From Haemonchus contortus (Eukaryota; Nematoda; Chromadorea; Rhabditida; Trichostrongylidae), in contig LS997566.1 in the NCBI GenBank assembly GCA_000469685.2, positions 20,175,045 to 20,239,044 of the forward strand: 64,000 nucleotides of DNA, in the 5' to 3' direction. The notes below the pieces were generated by a model. It was not told the DNA's origin. It ran no database searches and saw only the letters and a list, made by a program, of their open reading frames with translations. Every line of letters begins with the position of its first letter. Position 1 is the stretch's first letter. Below are positions 1 through 11,300 of this stretch, in pieces. The translations under genes were made by a program, and so were the position numbers.

Positions 1-280
1 CAAATGTTATGCACGTACAAGTGAATAGGGTCCTTATATAGTAGTCTTAAGGAAAGCTCCAGAACATTCAAAGAACAACCTAAATTTCGAGAATTCTAGG
101 CAGATGTCCTCTCAAAAGCCTACTATTATTAGTGTAGTCAGTGAATCGATTTTTCCTCGGAAATACATGCTTCCTACCACTTGATTTTATGAGACAAGCA
201 TAATCTAGGAGAATGAAATGAACTGGGACTGGGCTTTGCCTGCCCTTGTTTTGTAACTAGTTCGGTAGTCAAAAGTCTAG

Positions 281-499
281 GATACGGCGGCGATCAAGAG
301 TTCCGAGCTGATAGAGGCCGACGAGCTAAGTATGAGCTGTGAGCGAACAAACTCATTTTCCACAACGACTCCTCATCATCCTGGTTTTCACCACAGGGAT
401 CGGAGAGATTCGAAAAAACATAGGAAGGAGAGCAGCAGGTTTGAAGATCGTCGTGAAAGACGACAAATGGCTTTAAGGCTTTTTTATCTTATTTCCTAA
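281..499 (+). CDS. candidate terminal exon, unrecognised Arg/Lys/Glu/Ser-rich protein
   Basis: The frame opens directly after an in-frame TAG that doubles as a splice acceptor (AGTCTAG) and runs 72 codons to TAA. The C-terminal half is RS/RE/KE-rich (HHRDRRDSKKHRKESS, then RFEDRRERR), a texture typical of SR-like or nuclear basic proteins, but no domain is recognisable. The first half is acidic. No upstream exon was identified, so start and gene identity are unknown. It could be chance. Confidence 0.28.
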   Translation, partial: DTAAIKSSELIEADELSMSCERTNSFSTTTPHHPGFHHRDRRDSKKHRKESSRFEDRRERRQMALRLFYLIS

Positions 500-1493
500 C
501 TCTTTTGAGCAGAGCAGCGAAAGCATTGTACCGTCGAATTCCGCATTGTCATTGTTTTTCTCACTGAGCCGATTTAACAGCCAATTAATCGGCTGAGAAA
601 ATCTCGAATGTTTTGAGCTTGATTGCTCGAACAGGAAATGAAAACAACAATCGATAAAATTTACTTCCTCACGGGTGGCTTCCCCAGTAAATTTGGAAAA
701 CTTCTGCAAAATTTATCGGACCATCAAATTCATATTGTTAGATGACTCATTACCCACCCCCATTCACCACCTTGTTCTAGACACCATTCTTGGAGAACGG
801 ACCTGGAATTTTTCTGGCCAGCTAAGGCACTAATTGTAAATGCATGCACCTACGGGACTTGACAGATTCCAGAAATTTCTGAAAAAAGGCAAGCTAACAG
901 TAATTTGACGGAAATTTCATTAATTGCTAGTGACATCAGGTGATGAATGGCATTGCTCGGAAGGATAAACCGAAAAAAATCTGTAATGGACAATTTTTGT
1001 GGGTTGCGCCATATATTTCACTCACTCAAGATTTTTTGCAGCCTTCGGAACACATTCTCTTTTCGCTAATCGAGCCCCATTTTAAGAGAAATCGAGCCCT
1101 AGCACGATCTAAGGCAGTGAAGGAGATGAAGAGCAATCTATAAGGAAAGAGGCCGTTCAATTTTGGTGAATCTGCAAAATGGTCTGCAGCTAACAATAGG
1201 GTGTTTGACATACATAAGTTGTTTACTGTCTACTTGCTATGTACTATACATAGACTTCATGCTAAATGAGTGCTAAAAAAACTTTTGTAGGACCTTATAA
1301 ATGGGATTAGAACATTTTTTTTTGAAATTTGAGAAATTTCGAGAAATTGACCTCAAGTTCTCAAAGTTAGGCTAGTTTTGCTATTTTAAAATACTTATTT
1401 CATGTAACGTTTGCTTTCAACGGAGCTCTCAAGAAACAGAAAGCTATAATCAGCGATTAGTATGCTGTTTATTATTTGAGAATCTACATACAG
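500..1493. other. no supported gene
   Basis: AT-rich sequence with short open frames only (78 codons at most, minus strand 473-709). I see no splice-consistent exon chain, recognisable repeat or RNA gene. Confidence 0.5.
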
Positions 1494-1574
1494 ACAGCAA
1501 GTAGGCAACGACAAACAATGTTCTCCAGCGTCAACAACGTCAACAAAGTGTTGAGGCAATTGAAGAAAGCATAA
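1494..1574 (+). CDS. candidate terminal exon, unrecognised
   Basis: Follows an acceptor ending TACATACAG and reads 26 codons to TAA, ending in MFSSVNNVNKVLRQLKKA. The residue composition looks coding, but the exon is short, no partner exon was found, and a second frame here is also open. Weak call. Confidence 0.18.
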   Translation, partial: TASRQRQTMFSSVNNVNKVLRQLKKA

Positions 1575-1753
1575 TGTTTTTCGGCAAATGTTTTTCAGCA
1601 ATCTTTCGCTTCTTTAGAAAAGTAAAGTTTAGAAATCAAATTTTACTTATTTAAAAACAATCGTTAGAAGGAATTTCACTTCACCACTCTTCTTCAATTG
1701 AACTAGTAACCGATACTGACGCAAAAACAGTTCCCATTGACTGTTCAAGAGGA

Positions 1754-2136
1754 CTGCAAACAGGGTAACGGAACTTCTCCCCTATCGCGGCATTCTCCCT
1801 TGCGGCACGCGGCAAATGTCACTGCAACTACCGTACTCACCCCGCGATATTTTTCCTTGACTGGCTTGCTTTTTCATTGGATTTTTCGTTTTTTCTTCTG
1901 TTTCTTTTTACTTTTCATGTTTATTAGACTCGATTACTTAAAATAACTCCTCCTATATGAACGACGATCAAGACCGCATTGGAAATGAAAAGAGCGTCCA
2001 GCCAATTCAAATAATTAAAGGACTCCTTACCTCACAAATTGCGCACTCCAATCTTCCATCGCAATCCTGCGATAGGCGGCTGGTGCGGCGTGTGCGACGC
2101 CGTGTTAGGGGAGAAGTTCCCGGACCCCTGCAAACA
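1754..2136 (+). mobile_element. small TIR element, copy 1, with 9-bp target duplication
   Basis: The element is 1763-2127 (365 bp). Its ends are imperfect inverted repeats: GGGTAACGGAACTTCTCCCC at the left and the complement of GGGTCCGGGAACTTCTCCCC at the right. It is flanked by a perfect 9-bp direct repeat CTGCAAACA at 1754-1762 and 2128-2136. No transposase is encoded, so it is a non-autonomous MITE. A 9-bp duplication suggests a Mutator-like or Merlin-like mobilising transposase (inference). Confidence 0.88.
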
Positions 2137-2351
2137 TGAGCACATAATGTGCTCACTCGATCTAAAATTGCTCAATTAATCACCTAATTCGATCATGGTC
2201 AACGCTCAACAACTAATCCGGTCAGTGAGGCTAAACGCAAAGAGTTTTTGTTGGTTGCAACCATTTACATATTACTTCACTAGTCACGAACCTACTAGGA
2301 AGTGATTAGAAGCTGAGAAAAAGGGAGCATTTTTGCAGTAATTTTCGAAGT

Positions 2352-2747
2352 CACCTTCAAGGGTCCGGGAACTTCTCCCCTAACACGGCGTCGCACACGC
2401 CGCACCCGCCGCCTATCTCAGGATTGCGATGGAAGATTGGAGCGTGCAATTTGTGTGGTGGGGAGTCCTTTAAACATTTGAATTGGCCGGCCGCTCTCTT
2501 CAGTTCCAATGCGATTCCGATCGTCGTTTATATAAGAGGAGTCATTTGAATTAATCAAGTCTAATAAACATGAAAACTAAAAAGAAACAGAAGAAAAAGC
2601 GATAAAATCCAATGAAAAAGCAAGCCAGTAAAGGAAAAATTCCGCGTCCTATCGACTGGCGGGAGTACGGTAATTGCAGTGACGTTCGCCGCATGCCGCA
2701 AGGGAGAATGCCGCGATAGGGGAGAAGTTCCGTTACCCCACCTTCAA
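2352..2747 (-). mobile_element. small TIR element, copy 2, inverted, with its own 9-bp target duplication
   Basis: Same family as the copy at 1763-2127 but inverted: 2361-2738 (378 bp), flanked by a different perfect 9-bp duplication CACCTTCAA (2352-2360 and 2739-2747). Distinct target duplications show two separate insertions 233 bp apart, not one fold-back element. The pair can form a hairpin of about 370 bp per arm. Confidence 0.88.
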
Positions 2748-2780
2748 TGGTCACCTCTCCAGGGTAGTTTGGGGTATAGC

Positions 2781-3344
2781 TTAAAGGCACAGTTCAGGAT
2801 AATTTTGGGTAATCCAGATTATGATGAAAAATGCAAGACAAGATCGAAATGAAGGTGAAGGAACTGCGTAGATAGGTGTTTCCCAAGTGAAAAAGTCCTC
2901 AAAAACCGATAAAAAGGGGGCTGAACGAGAATGAGACCAGAAAAATGAAGAAGAGTGGGGCGTTTGGACGAGCTATACAATGTGTCTCACCGCGTACGTG
3001 TGGGTCCTGGTGCGAATAACAGACTACGGTAAGCAAAAATTCATTCACTTATAAGCATATGTAAACCAAAAAACCCTAGTAACAGCAAAAGTACCTCACT
3101 TATTTCAGCAGCCTCTAGGAGTAGAAAATTAAATAGGGGATCGCGGCAGCAAAAAGAATAGCAGAGGAAAAAAGAACGGGAGGAAATCATCGCCTCATCA
3201 CCCGGCGATCAGCTGATTGTGTGTGGGCCCTAGAACGAATAGTTGCAAACTGTATTGTCTCGACTCTCGTCTGACGTGACATCGATCGAAGGGCCGAAAA
3301 GCGGGGCTTTCCCGCCCCTGAGTTATCGTGAGCTGTGCTTTTAA
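2781..3344. mobile_element. TTAA-flanked MITE (family A)
   Basis: Left end TTAAAGGCACAGTTCAGGAT and right end the complement of TTAAAAGCACAGCTCACGAT, both at TTAA, about 564 bp. The same terminal motif (AAAGGCACAGTTCACGATA) recurs throughout the window. It has no coding capacity. TTAA targeting is the hallmark of piggyBac-type transposases, which would have to act in trans. Confidence 0.75.
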
Positions 3345-4266
3345 ACGCGCCCGAAGCACTTGCAGGTGTTTAAGCAAGTGTGCAAGAGATACAGTGCCTG
3401 TCATATATTAGTACCATTCTTTTTGAGTGGAGTTAGGGAGACGGACGAAACAGAACCGATGAAAGCAGAACATCAAAGTGAAATGACAGAATTTTGGAAG
3501 GGAAAATGCTATGAAACTGTCTCAACTAATGACAATACAAGCAATGGACATTATAGACGTCTACGATTGCACCTGTATCAAAAAGCAAAGGGAAGGGGAT
3601 CCACCTTTCAATCTGGTGGTCTTATCAAAGACGGTTATTCCTGACATCAGATGCCCTCTGCATGTTCGAATGAGCCCAGGTCTTTTGAATGTAACGGACA
3701 TGCATGACTACCTTCACTGGAATCTCCTTGGTCAGAATGTAGTCCGTTACCTTCAATAAAATCGCGTTCTAAGGAGATCGAGCGCGGAATTTCCTAGTGG
3801 GAAGATAGGTCGGTCCTCCGACGCCATTTTCTCAACGCTGAACTGGATGCGCTGTGGGTTCTTCTTTCGCAAGATGCTGCACTCTTCCCGAATGAAAACG
3901 CTCCGAGTTCTATTGTCGGTATGTTGCCGGCTGCCTTTTCATGTTTTTGGATTGTCGTTGCGGTAGCTCTTCAAGGTGAGCTGACTGAACGAGGGAATGG
4001 GAATTTCGTTGCTCACTGTACCACAAAACTCAAGTGACGGTAATGAAAACCAAGATTGTAATGTTAACAGAGAGTCAGCTGTCTGAGCAGTAGCAACACT
4101 CATGCTGGACTTCCGGTGGACAATTAGAAAGAGCGGAGAAAGTAACCCAAGCACCATTCGGATGGGAGACAATAGGATGAAACCTTTACCGTTGGTATCT
4201 TCCACGGTTTCATTCCGTTTTCCCATCACTCCTGAAGGCTTGCATTTTCATGTTTGATTCACTCAG
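3345..4266. other. no supported gene
   Basis: Overlapping open frames of 82-96 codons lie on both strands (3360-3759 plus, 3939-4229 minus), but none has a recognisable domain or convincing splice partners. Confidence 0.4.
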
Positions 4267-4370
4267 TTCAGATGCTGCTATCGTGGGATGCACTAGAAGT
4301 GGAAAGCACTCGGCTGAAGAGCTTTAGACTACGAGTAGCAGTGGAATTGAATGATACTTGTAAATGTCGG
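4267..4370 (+). CDS. candidate internal exon, unrecognised
   Basis: Lies between an acceptor (TTTGATTCACTCAG) and a donor (CGG|GTAAAC) and is open in one frame, reading QMLLSWDALEVESTRLKSF and onwards to NDTCKCR. A second frame is also open (it ends GCTRSGKHSAEEL then stop), so the frame is not decided. No neighbouring exon could be linked. Confidence 0.22.
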
Positions 4371-5829
4371 GTAAACTTTCTTTCTGGGAAGAAGTACAGC
4401 CTTACGAGTCGGAGAAAGGGGAACTTGCATGATTCTGCAGTGAAAACTATCATATACTCTGACAAAGGCACAGTAATTCTATCAGATAGCATAAATATGG
4501 ACCAATGAAGTAAACAATGCCCACGCTTACTGCGACCTGCTTTCAAGCGATAGTAACCAAAAACTGTGAAGTGGGGTCTAATATAAACTAGAAAGGCGAC
4601 TCATCTACTCGGCAAACGACGCACATTCGATGACATTAGCTTTGCTGCATGTCACGTATCAACATATCTTAGTCTCGATTTTAATCCATTTCAATGGAGG
4701 CCAAACGGTTCCCAAACAGTTAGAATACTTTGGCGAAAAATACTCAGAAGACAGTCTCATAGGGATGATGATTGTGGGCAAAACCTCGGCGTAATGACCC
4801 AACTAACAAAAGAACCAAACAAAGCCTGGAAACTTAAAGCCGAAGTTTCCTCCACGAATCGCCATCCTTGTGAGATTTTCAGATCGCGTACTGAGGCGAC
4901 ACACCAGCAGTTAGTAAAACATCAAGTTGACTCAGGGAAGAACTTAATTAAAAAGCTTTCCAGACGTTATCGAAGCAAAAGTTACGTTTTTCGTATAGTC
5001 TCGTCTGCAATTTAGATATGATTACTTTGGTGCCAATGTTAACCCCGTTCTCACTGTTGAATATGGACTTCTCTGCATGGCTTCATACTCTCGCGAAACT
5101 TCTCCGAGGACTTAGCTCACCAGCACTCCCTACGAAATCCGAAAAATTTCCCATCAAAACGGTCCATCATTCAGGTGACACAGTTCCTCGTATTACCTAG
5201 TAAGCTCAGGCGGAATACAATAGGTACTGAAAGCTCGAGCTTACCGAGTCTTGTGACTCCCGTCGCACTGAAAGGGTGACGCGAAGAATTGAGTGCTGTA
5301 GTACCGTGTTGAACCACACGATAGGGAAAGCATGTCGACGGTATTGCCATCGGGGAACTATTGCCCTTTCCCCCCCCCCCCCCCCCCATCCCCACTCCCT
5401 CAGAGGGGTTGACGTTCCGGTTATGAACTCTGCAGTTGCACCGTCGACCATACGCGACATTATTGAACACCTTTCCACTGCCCCACAAAATGGTTTCTCC
5501 CCTATTTCGCGCAGCGTTGGCAAAAAATTCATGGCAGTTCTACTATTTAAATATTCATAGCCACATCCTCAATGATATCCTCAGATAGCGCAAGAATTTA
5601 GCTGGAAAATTTCATTTGATCCACATGGTGTACTCGAGCTCATGCCGACCGTAGCTGCGTTTGATACCCTGGATAATATTCGCCCAAACCTACCTAGCCC
5701 TTCTTTCCTCCGGGAATGGTTAACTACTGCCAGACTCGTTAGGGAAGATATATCCATTGAAATGTGTATCCACTGGCCATGTCAACTCGTTGTATAGACC
5801 ATGAACGCATTCGAAATTCCACTAGATTC
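4371..5829. other. no supported gene; poly-C tract
   Basis: Contains only weak open frames and an 18-base C homopolymer at 5370-5387. The tract creates spurious poly-Pro/poly-Gly frames on both strands, which I did not call. Confidence 0.45.
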
Positions 5830-5965
5830 TGCCTAGCATTCGAATGCGGTCGTCTGATAAGCCTGGCCGTGGTGAAGCCACGAGTAGGCTTTGTCAGGGG
5901 AGAAACAAATTAGAAAGCTGATTATTTTTTGGTTGACTACGCATGTGAATACAACAAAACACGGG

Positions 5966-6049
5966 GAGTCTGAGAAGTCTGTCTGACTCTGAGAAGTCTG
6001 TCTGACACTGAGAAGTCTGTCTGACTCTGAGAAGTCGGAGAAGACTGAG
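5966..6049. repeat. 19-bp tandem repeat
   Basis: About four head-to-tail copies of a unit like GAGAAGTCTGTCTGACTCT, with single-base differences (ACTCT/ACACT) and a decayed last unit. It is a minisatellite with no gene context. Confidence 0.8.
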
Positions 6050-6790
6050 AAATTAATTTGCATTAGGAGCAACTGAACAACTTTAGGAAGCTGATTGAAG
6101 GCTCACGGGAATGAGTTAGGAATAAACCAGAATTACAGACGGCTAACAGAACTGTGAGTGGGAATGGCTAGTTTCCCTTACCACCTGCTGATACACCTGT
6201 ATGTACATACTATGCACTCTGCAGTATAGAGAATGTCCTTGAATTGTACACCACCTGACTAGTGCGTGTGCTTTGTACTTCCTGAATCACTCGTAATTAA
6301 TTGTTTTTTCCGTAATCTACCTCGACGGGGACAATATGAAATCACGAAACTAATGCAAAATTGGTCTTATCGCCTCACTCTTGGGCTTGCGGATAGACAA
6401 ACAAGTTGTTTTGAATTGCCTGCGGCAGTTATAGGAAGAAGTATAGCACGAAAGCAAGGATTCAGAATGAAGTCTTCAGCATTACCCATTTCCGTTTGTG
6501 AAATGCACCCGTGCATTCGCCTTACATTCGAATCTTAGCGGGTTTCAATGGCTTGCATTGTGGCCTACACAATGACCTGAGGCGACCAAAAGACGTATAC
6601 GTCGGTGCTTTCTTCCTCCTAGACCCATTCGGTCCGACAGCGGATGGATGGAAGGCTTAGCTGGTCTGAACTTATTGTAAGGCCGAACCAGAATTTGATT
6701 CTTGGGCAATGCCTGGTTCCCCTGCCGCTATACCATCCCCGCCCAATAAAAACGCTTTGAATAGCTGCTACTATTCAGGAAGGAACCCCA
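6050..6790. other. no supported gene
   Basis: A 90-codon open frame at 6266-6538 (plus) looks mildly coding but has no identifiable domain or partner exon. The stretch 6640-6700 resembles diverged repeat sequence also seen near 49,720 (GGATGGAAGGCTTG motif). Confidence 0.35.
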
Positions 6791-6866
6791 TGTGCCAGTG
6801 TTTCAGTGGTGGAATGCACGTCTGACAAGCGGGTGGCCCGGATTCGATTACGGGCCAATGTGCCCC
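6791..6866 (+). pseudogene. tRNA-Gly-derived pseudogene or tRNA-related SINE fragment
   Basis: The D-arm/A-box region TTTCAGTGGTGGAAT and T-arm/B-box region GGATTCGATTACGGGCC closely match the layout of nuclear tRNA-Gly genes, with GGCCAATG at the 3' acceptor. The 5' acceptor strand no longer pairs with the 3' strand, and the anticodon loop reads CTGACAA instead of the expected CTGCCAC. It is therefore a decayed copy or a SINE head, not a working tRNA. Confidence 0.55.
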
Positions 6867-7811
6867 AAATGAGCGGGGAGATACGGAGTAAATTTTACAC
6901 AATAATATGGTAAGTACGGACGTTACCGCTATAACAACACGGAATAATGGTTAATATTATGAGACAGATAACCTACGTCTTGCCCTTTACGCTGTTAGAG
7001 AAAGCGAATGCAGGCCACTTATCCTGGGTCCGCTTGAACCCGCACCATTTAGGGGCCTGGGGTAGAGGCAAGGGAGTCGTCTCATACGGTAGACGACGGG
7101 ATGATGGTAGGGGATCGTTGTAGTAGACAACGGTGGCTCAGTCAGCAGTCTTCTGGGAACAGAAACAGAACATAATGAATGATGAGGTTCATCTGAGGTT
7201 GCTCGTGCTCTACGTTTCTGAGAAATGAAAGCCAAGACAAATAAGAACAACAATTGAAGAAATTGAAATGGGGAAAGATGAATGTCGTCGGCACATTTTG
7301 CCTTATAAAACAGCGTTCGTCTCAAAGCGCTGCTAATAAATCTTGTGAATCCATACAGCAAAGGAAATAGGGGAATATTTCATTGTCAGTTACAAAATGA
7401 AACAAAATGGAGAGCTGTTACCGAGTAAAATAGACAATCCGGAAAAAACAGCGGCATCGCGGCTGCTTTGTTTTTACTTACTGTTTTGGTGCTTACTTGA
7501 TGACATTTCAGCTATGGATGTAATGCTATTAGGAAGCCACAAAAACAGGGTAGTGTAAAGGATGGAAAGCACGGTGCCCTGAAGGCAAAAAAGGATATTC
7601 GGGGTCCAGTTAGTCCGAAAATGAGTGATTTGCCAATATTTCGTCATCCTTGCGAAATATTACTTGATTGTTACAAGAAACACTATCGCTATTAAGGTTT
7701 CTGTCACGTAGGTAATACGAATAGAAGTTTGTAATTCTGAAAGTATTGTTTACAAGTACTTTGGATGAACCTATTGTGTCCGTGACGGTAACTAGGTGAT
7801 CAATATCACTT
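6867..7811. other. no supported gene
   Basis: The longest open frame (6987-7361 minus, 124 codons) is low-complexity and has no recognisable domain. Nothing else is supported. Confidence 0.4.
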
Positions 7812-8478
7812 ACGTTGTTAGAATTCTTCTGCCGTTCGAGGTTTTTAGGTGGAACACTTCATTAAGTTAACGGCCTAACGTTTCGACGTAATCGTCGTCT
7901 TCAGAGGCCTAAACGCGATTCGAGATGTTTTACAATATACGATAGCGCTTGGCTCCTGAGCAAAAACGGCCGAAAGTCATCGAAAAACTACCCACTTCAT
8001 GAAACACTCACCAGGCCCTACCATCAAAGCGGATAGAATCCGTTGCTGCCACAGGCGATTGACAGTAGCGAATGAGAATTGTTGATGTCTCTCCTATACT
8101 GATAAGGGAGATCGCATTACGATGCTACTGATCACGAGTCAAAGCTCGTAGAGCGATAAGTATGGCAAGATATTGGCGGTCATGGACGACACTCATCTCT
8201 CTTGTTCATCTTGGTTTCCTCTGCAGAATCCAGAACGCCTCTAATGCCTTTCTTTTGCCTCCTGCACTAAAACCGTGCACTTTACTTCAAAATTGTCGCC
8301 GTTGTGTTCCTCAACTGTATGCCGACCGAGCGCTGTCAAAAGGTTCTCGCGCTTCATACTAGATGTTAATGTTACATTATTGTTATTGCTAGTTATTTTA
8401 CGACGAAACGTTAGGCCGTTGACTCAATGAAGTGTTCCACCTAAAAAGCTCGAACGGCAGAAGCATTCTAACAATGTA
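7812..8478. mobile_element. Penelope-like terminal fragment bounded by inverted repeats of about 78 bp
   Basis: The sequence 7812-7890 returns inverted at 8399-8478, including TTCTGCCGTTCGAG, GGTGGAACACTTCAT and the block AACGGCCTAACGTTTCGACG. The inner edge of the left arm carries a hammerhead-type ribozyme motif. By analogy with the flanking repeats of Penelope-like elements, I read this as a short inverted pair of PLE termini with little or no coding sequence between them. The 67-codon frame at 8162-8362 is unrecognised. Confidence 0.6.
7872..7910 (-). ncRNA. minimal type I hammerhead ribozyme motif
   Basis: On the minus strand, in order: AGGCCT (stem I), CTGAAGA (core CUGANGA), a perfect 5-bp stem II CGACG/CGTCG with loop ATTA, GAA (core), ACGT (a vestigial stem III), U at the cleavage position, then AGGCC closing stem I. 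Minimal hammerheads of this design are known from the flanking repeats of metazoan Penelope-like elements. Activity is not shown here. Confidence 0.65.
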
Positions 8479-8592
8479 AACGAGGGCGTCGAGGTTAAAT
8501 CAAGAGAGAGTTCAGAGATGAGAAGATCAATACTTTCAAAATCTGAATGCCAAAATTTGTAAAAAGTTCAATAGTTCACTATAACTGTTCAG

Positions 8593-8824
8593 GGCCATAT
8601 CGGAAGCACTTGTGTCTTACTTACTTCCCCATTATTTCTCGCCTGCGTTGCTATTAGCTGGAATTATGTCTTGCCTGAGCAGATATGAGATGACTTGGTC
8701 CTCCCTAGATCTAACAAAATTACCCCCTTCAGAAACAATGCCAGTAAAAATATTTCGACAGCTTCGTAGTGGAGAGCTCAGTCGGGAAGAATGGCGAAAT
8801 TGCTCCCATAAAACTGTAAACTAG
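8593..8824 (+). CDS. candidate terminal exon, unrecognised protein with hydrophobic segment
   Basis: Begins after an acceptor ACTGTTCAG and stays open for 77 codons to TAG. It starts AISEALVSYLLPHYFS and has a hydrophobic stretch PALLLAGIMSCL that could be a membrane segment. The end is mixed and charged (RQLRSGELSREEWRNC). No family was recognised and no upstream exon could be linked by phase. Confidence 0.35.
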
Positions 8825-9580
8825 TCTAATTCTTCAGTTTATAAAAACGGGAGCGAGTGTTCCGGCTTAATGGGTAATCTCACCTCAGTTATCAGAATAG
8901 GCGAACAGGAACCAAACGCTCAAATAGGAAGGCTATGGCCAAATTTTTGAAATTAAGAAGAACGTCAGGCGACATATACGTAGTCGTTTCAGCCCGACTA
9001 ACAATAAGCGATGATTTTTGTATAAGGGTAATGGTACCAGGCAAAGTGGTGCAGGGGAAAGTGGTGTACTGTCACACGCGCATGGTCCTAAGATTAAATC
9101 TTGTATAGGCTATCCCCTCAAAGTAGCAAAGCCCTCCATCTCACCACAGTCTGTTCTTTTGTATTTGATTCGTCTGAGACATAAAACTCGTCTGCTCACC
9201 GCGATTCAATGTAAATGTACATTAAAATAGCCCATCTACGGTTTTCAATAGAACTCAGATGCGAGCGCATTACAAGATGTGTCTGCTCATTGACAAATTT
9301 ATTTGTAGACAGTACTATTAGGAATCTTGGACATGAGGAAGAAAACGATCGTGGGACACCATGCTTGTCGGGCTATCGGTGACATTGTAGTCAGTCATCC
9401 TGGCCAAATCACAGAAGAGGTGGCTCTTCACAGAAAGCGGGAAGATAGCAGATAGTTCGTTAAGCAACAGTGAGCTTATGTGGAATAGAACAGTTTGGAA
9501 GCTATATATAAAAAATGAATTCTGTGTTGTTGATATACCCCATTACTGGAATGTGCACCGCATCCCAATAACGATTAACC
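8825..9580. other. no supported gene
   Basis: Only short open frames (70 codons at 9018-9230 plus). No recognisable repeat or RNA gene. Confidence 0.4.
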
Positions 9581-9659
9581 AACAACAAGGGCCCTTCCAT
9601 GCAGAAAGCGTATCAGCGTTATGTACCATTTCTGACAATGAGGAAGGGTCCTTGTTGTT
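9581..9659. repeat. 18-bp inverted repeat
   Basis: AACAACAAGGGCCCTTCC at 9581-9598 is mirrored by GGAAGGGTCCTTGTTGTT at 9642-9659, with a 43-base loop. It directly abuts the TTAA of the next MITE and may be a remnant of a smaller hairpin element. Confidence 0.75.
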
Positions 9660-10206
9660 AAAGGCACAGATCACGATAATTTTGAGGTATCCGTTTTTAT
9701 TCGAAAAGCGGAAGTATAGATTGGGAATAGTTCATCGGTAGTGAAGAAAGCGAGAGAATCCGCCGATTTCGAGAAAAATATGCCTCCTTAAAAGTAGGGA
9801 AAATAGTGGTTGGACGAGATTGCCATGACAGATTAACATGGGCGGGGTATTCGGACGAGATCTCAGTTATAGCAATTGCATGAAGAGCTGACCACTGAAG
9901 CCAGAACTGTACAGAACCGTCTTTCGCTGTCGCTATGGGTCATGACAAGTTGTTTGAACTTCCTACATGGGTTCTTTTGTGATCGGCGCAGCCTCCAAAA
10001 TGCAGGTGAAACTCGTCCGAGGATACGCACGGGCCAATCTTTGAACCTTTATAACTACCTAACTAGGCCGTTTCCGACCTAATAGTGCCAGATTGGTATA
10101 CGCGAGGGCCTCAAATTCATCCTGCGGAGTGGGTGGGGGGGGGGGGGGGGAGGGTGGGGGGAGGTGGGATCTCAGAAACCATTTTTATCGTGAACTGTGC
10201 CTTTAA
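9658..10206. mobile_element. TTAA-flanked MITE (family A), nearly complete
   Basis: Left end TTAAAGGCACAGATCACGAT and right end the complement of TTAAAGGCACAGTTCACGAT, about 549 bp. The interior shares blocks with the copy at 11.3-11.8 kb (TTGGACGAGA, AGGCCGTTT.CGACC) and holds a long G-tract at about 10,132-10,170. It encodes no protein. Confidence 0.8.
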
Positions 10207-11300
10207 CTCCTATTTGACAAATATGTACATACAACGGTGAGTTTCGGTGGCCAGCCGGGATGTACACGTCAGAGATTCCATCCTCCCATACGGACATGGT
10301 ACCAGTTAACCGACCCCGGTAGCATGAAAGACTGAAATGGTTTGGTCAGATATCAAATCCGGATCATGGGTATGTGAGAGTGCGTCGCTTAGCACTCACA
10401 CACGAACTACATCACCTTCCCACATCATCTTTGCACTGGGAAGCCGCCAACCATGGAAAAATAAATAACTTTTTATATCTGATCACTGAGTAAAACACAT
10501 CCAAGTAACGTTGGTGCTCGCTTGTTTGTCAGCTTTGAAGAATGTTTTTGAGCAAGCATTAATAACGAAAATTAAATGAATTAGGAGCAGATTTTTGAGC
10601 ATTTCAGCTTATGTCGAATCCACAGGCGAATTTGGAAAAAAAGAGAAAGAGAAGAAGGGATCGCGATAGTCAGGCGCATTCTTCTAGCTGCAAGATGAAA
10701 CATACTCTGAGCGATACGAATGGGATGGTGTACACAACAAGCATCCGCCCCAACGATGAACTATTTCGGGTTGTGGGTACTTGACCCCGAAAATAGCTCA
10801 CGCTTGTTGCACAGTTAGGAAGGGAAAGAGTTTTGAATAGCCAGTGGAAGGATACGGTAGTCGCCGTGGAACCACTGCCGCTCATAGTGGGAATTCGGGG
10901 AGAGGTATGGCCACCCAGCTACTTCGTGGCTACAAACGACTTTTCGAGAGGGAGTGACATTTGAATAACGACTTTTCGCTGAACTGAACCTTTCAGGCAA
11001 ATACTGCCATCTGCGATTGTGTTGAACAAAAAGCGGAATGAGGAAATGAATGTAGGACTGAGCCCAGACCGGTTGCGATGCAGTCGATCAGATGTATGCA
11101 TGGGATTTTTCCATATATGGCCGCTCTGCTGCTTTCAAATGCAATTTTCGTCACATAACAAGTTGCTCTCAACAACAACGAATGTGAATGAAAACGAATA
11201 GAGTGGGATTGCATTAAAAATCATCGGGGGCGTTCGGGAACCAGGGCCCGGATCGTCGTAGCTGCGAGGGACTACCCTACATTTCTCTAGGTTTGGAGGC
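10207..11300. other. no supported gene
   Basis: Several short overlapping frames on the minus strand (10,670-11,214), none with a domain. No repeats recognised. Confidence 0.4.

Noticed and set aside
1763..2738. A single 976-bp fold-back transposon
   Set aside because: Each arm has its own different perfect 9-bp target duplication and its own pair of terminal inverted repeats, so these are two separate insertions.
5171..5560. Three overlapping frames of 94-108 codons across the poly-C tract
   Set aside because: They exist because an 18-base C run reads as Pro or Gly in every frame; the flanking codons show no domain and all three cannot be real.
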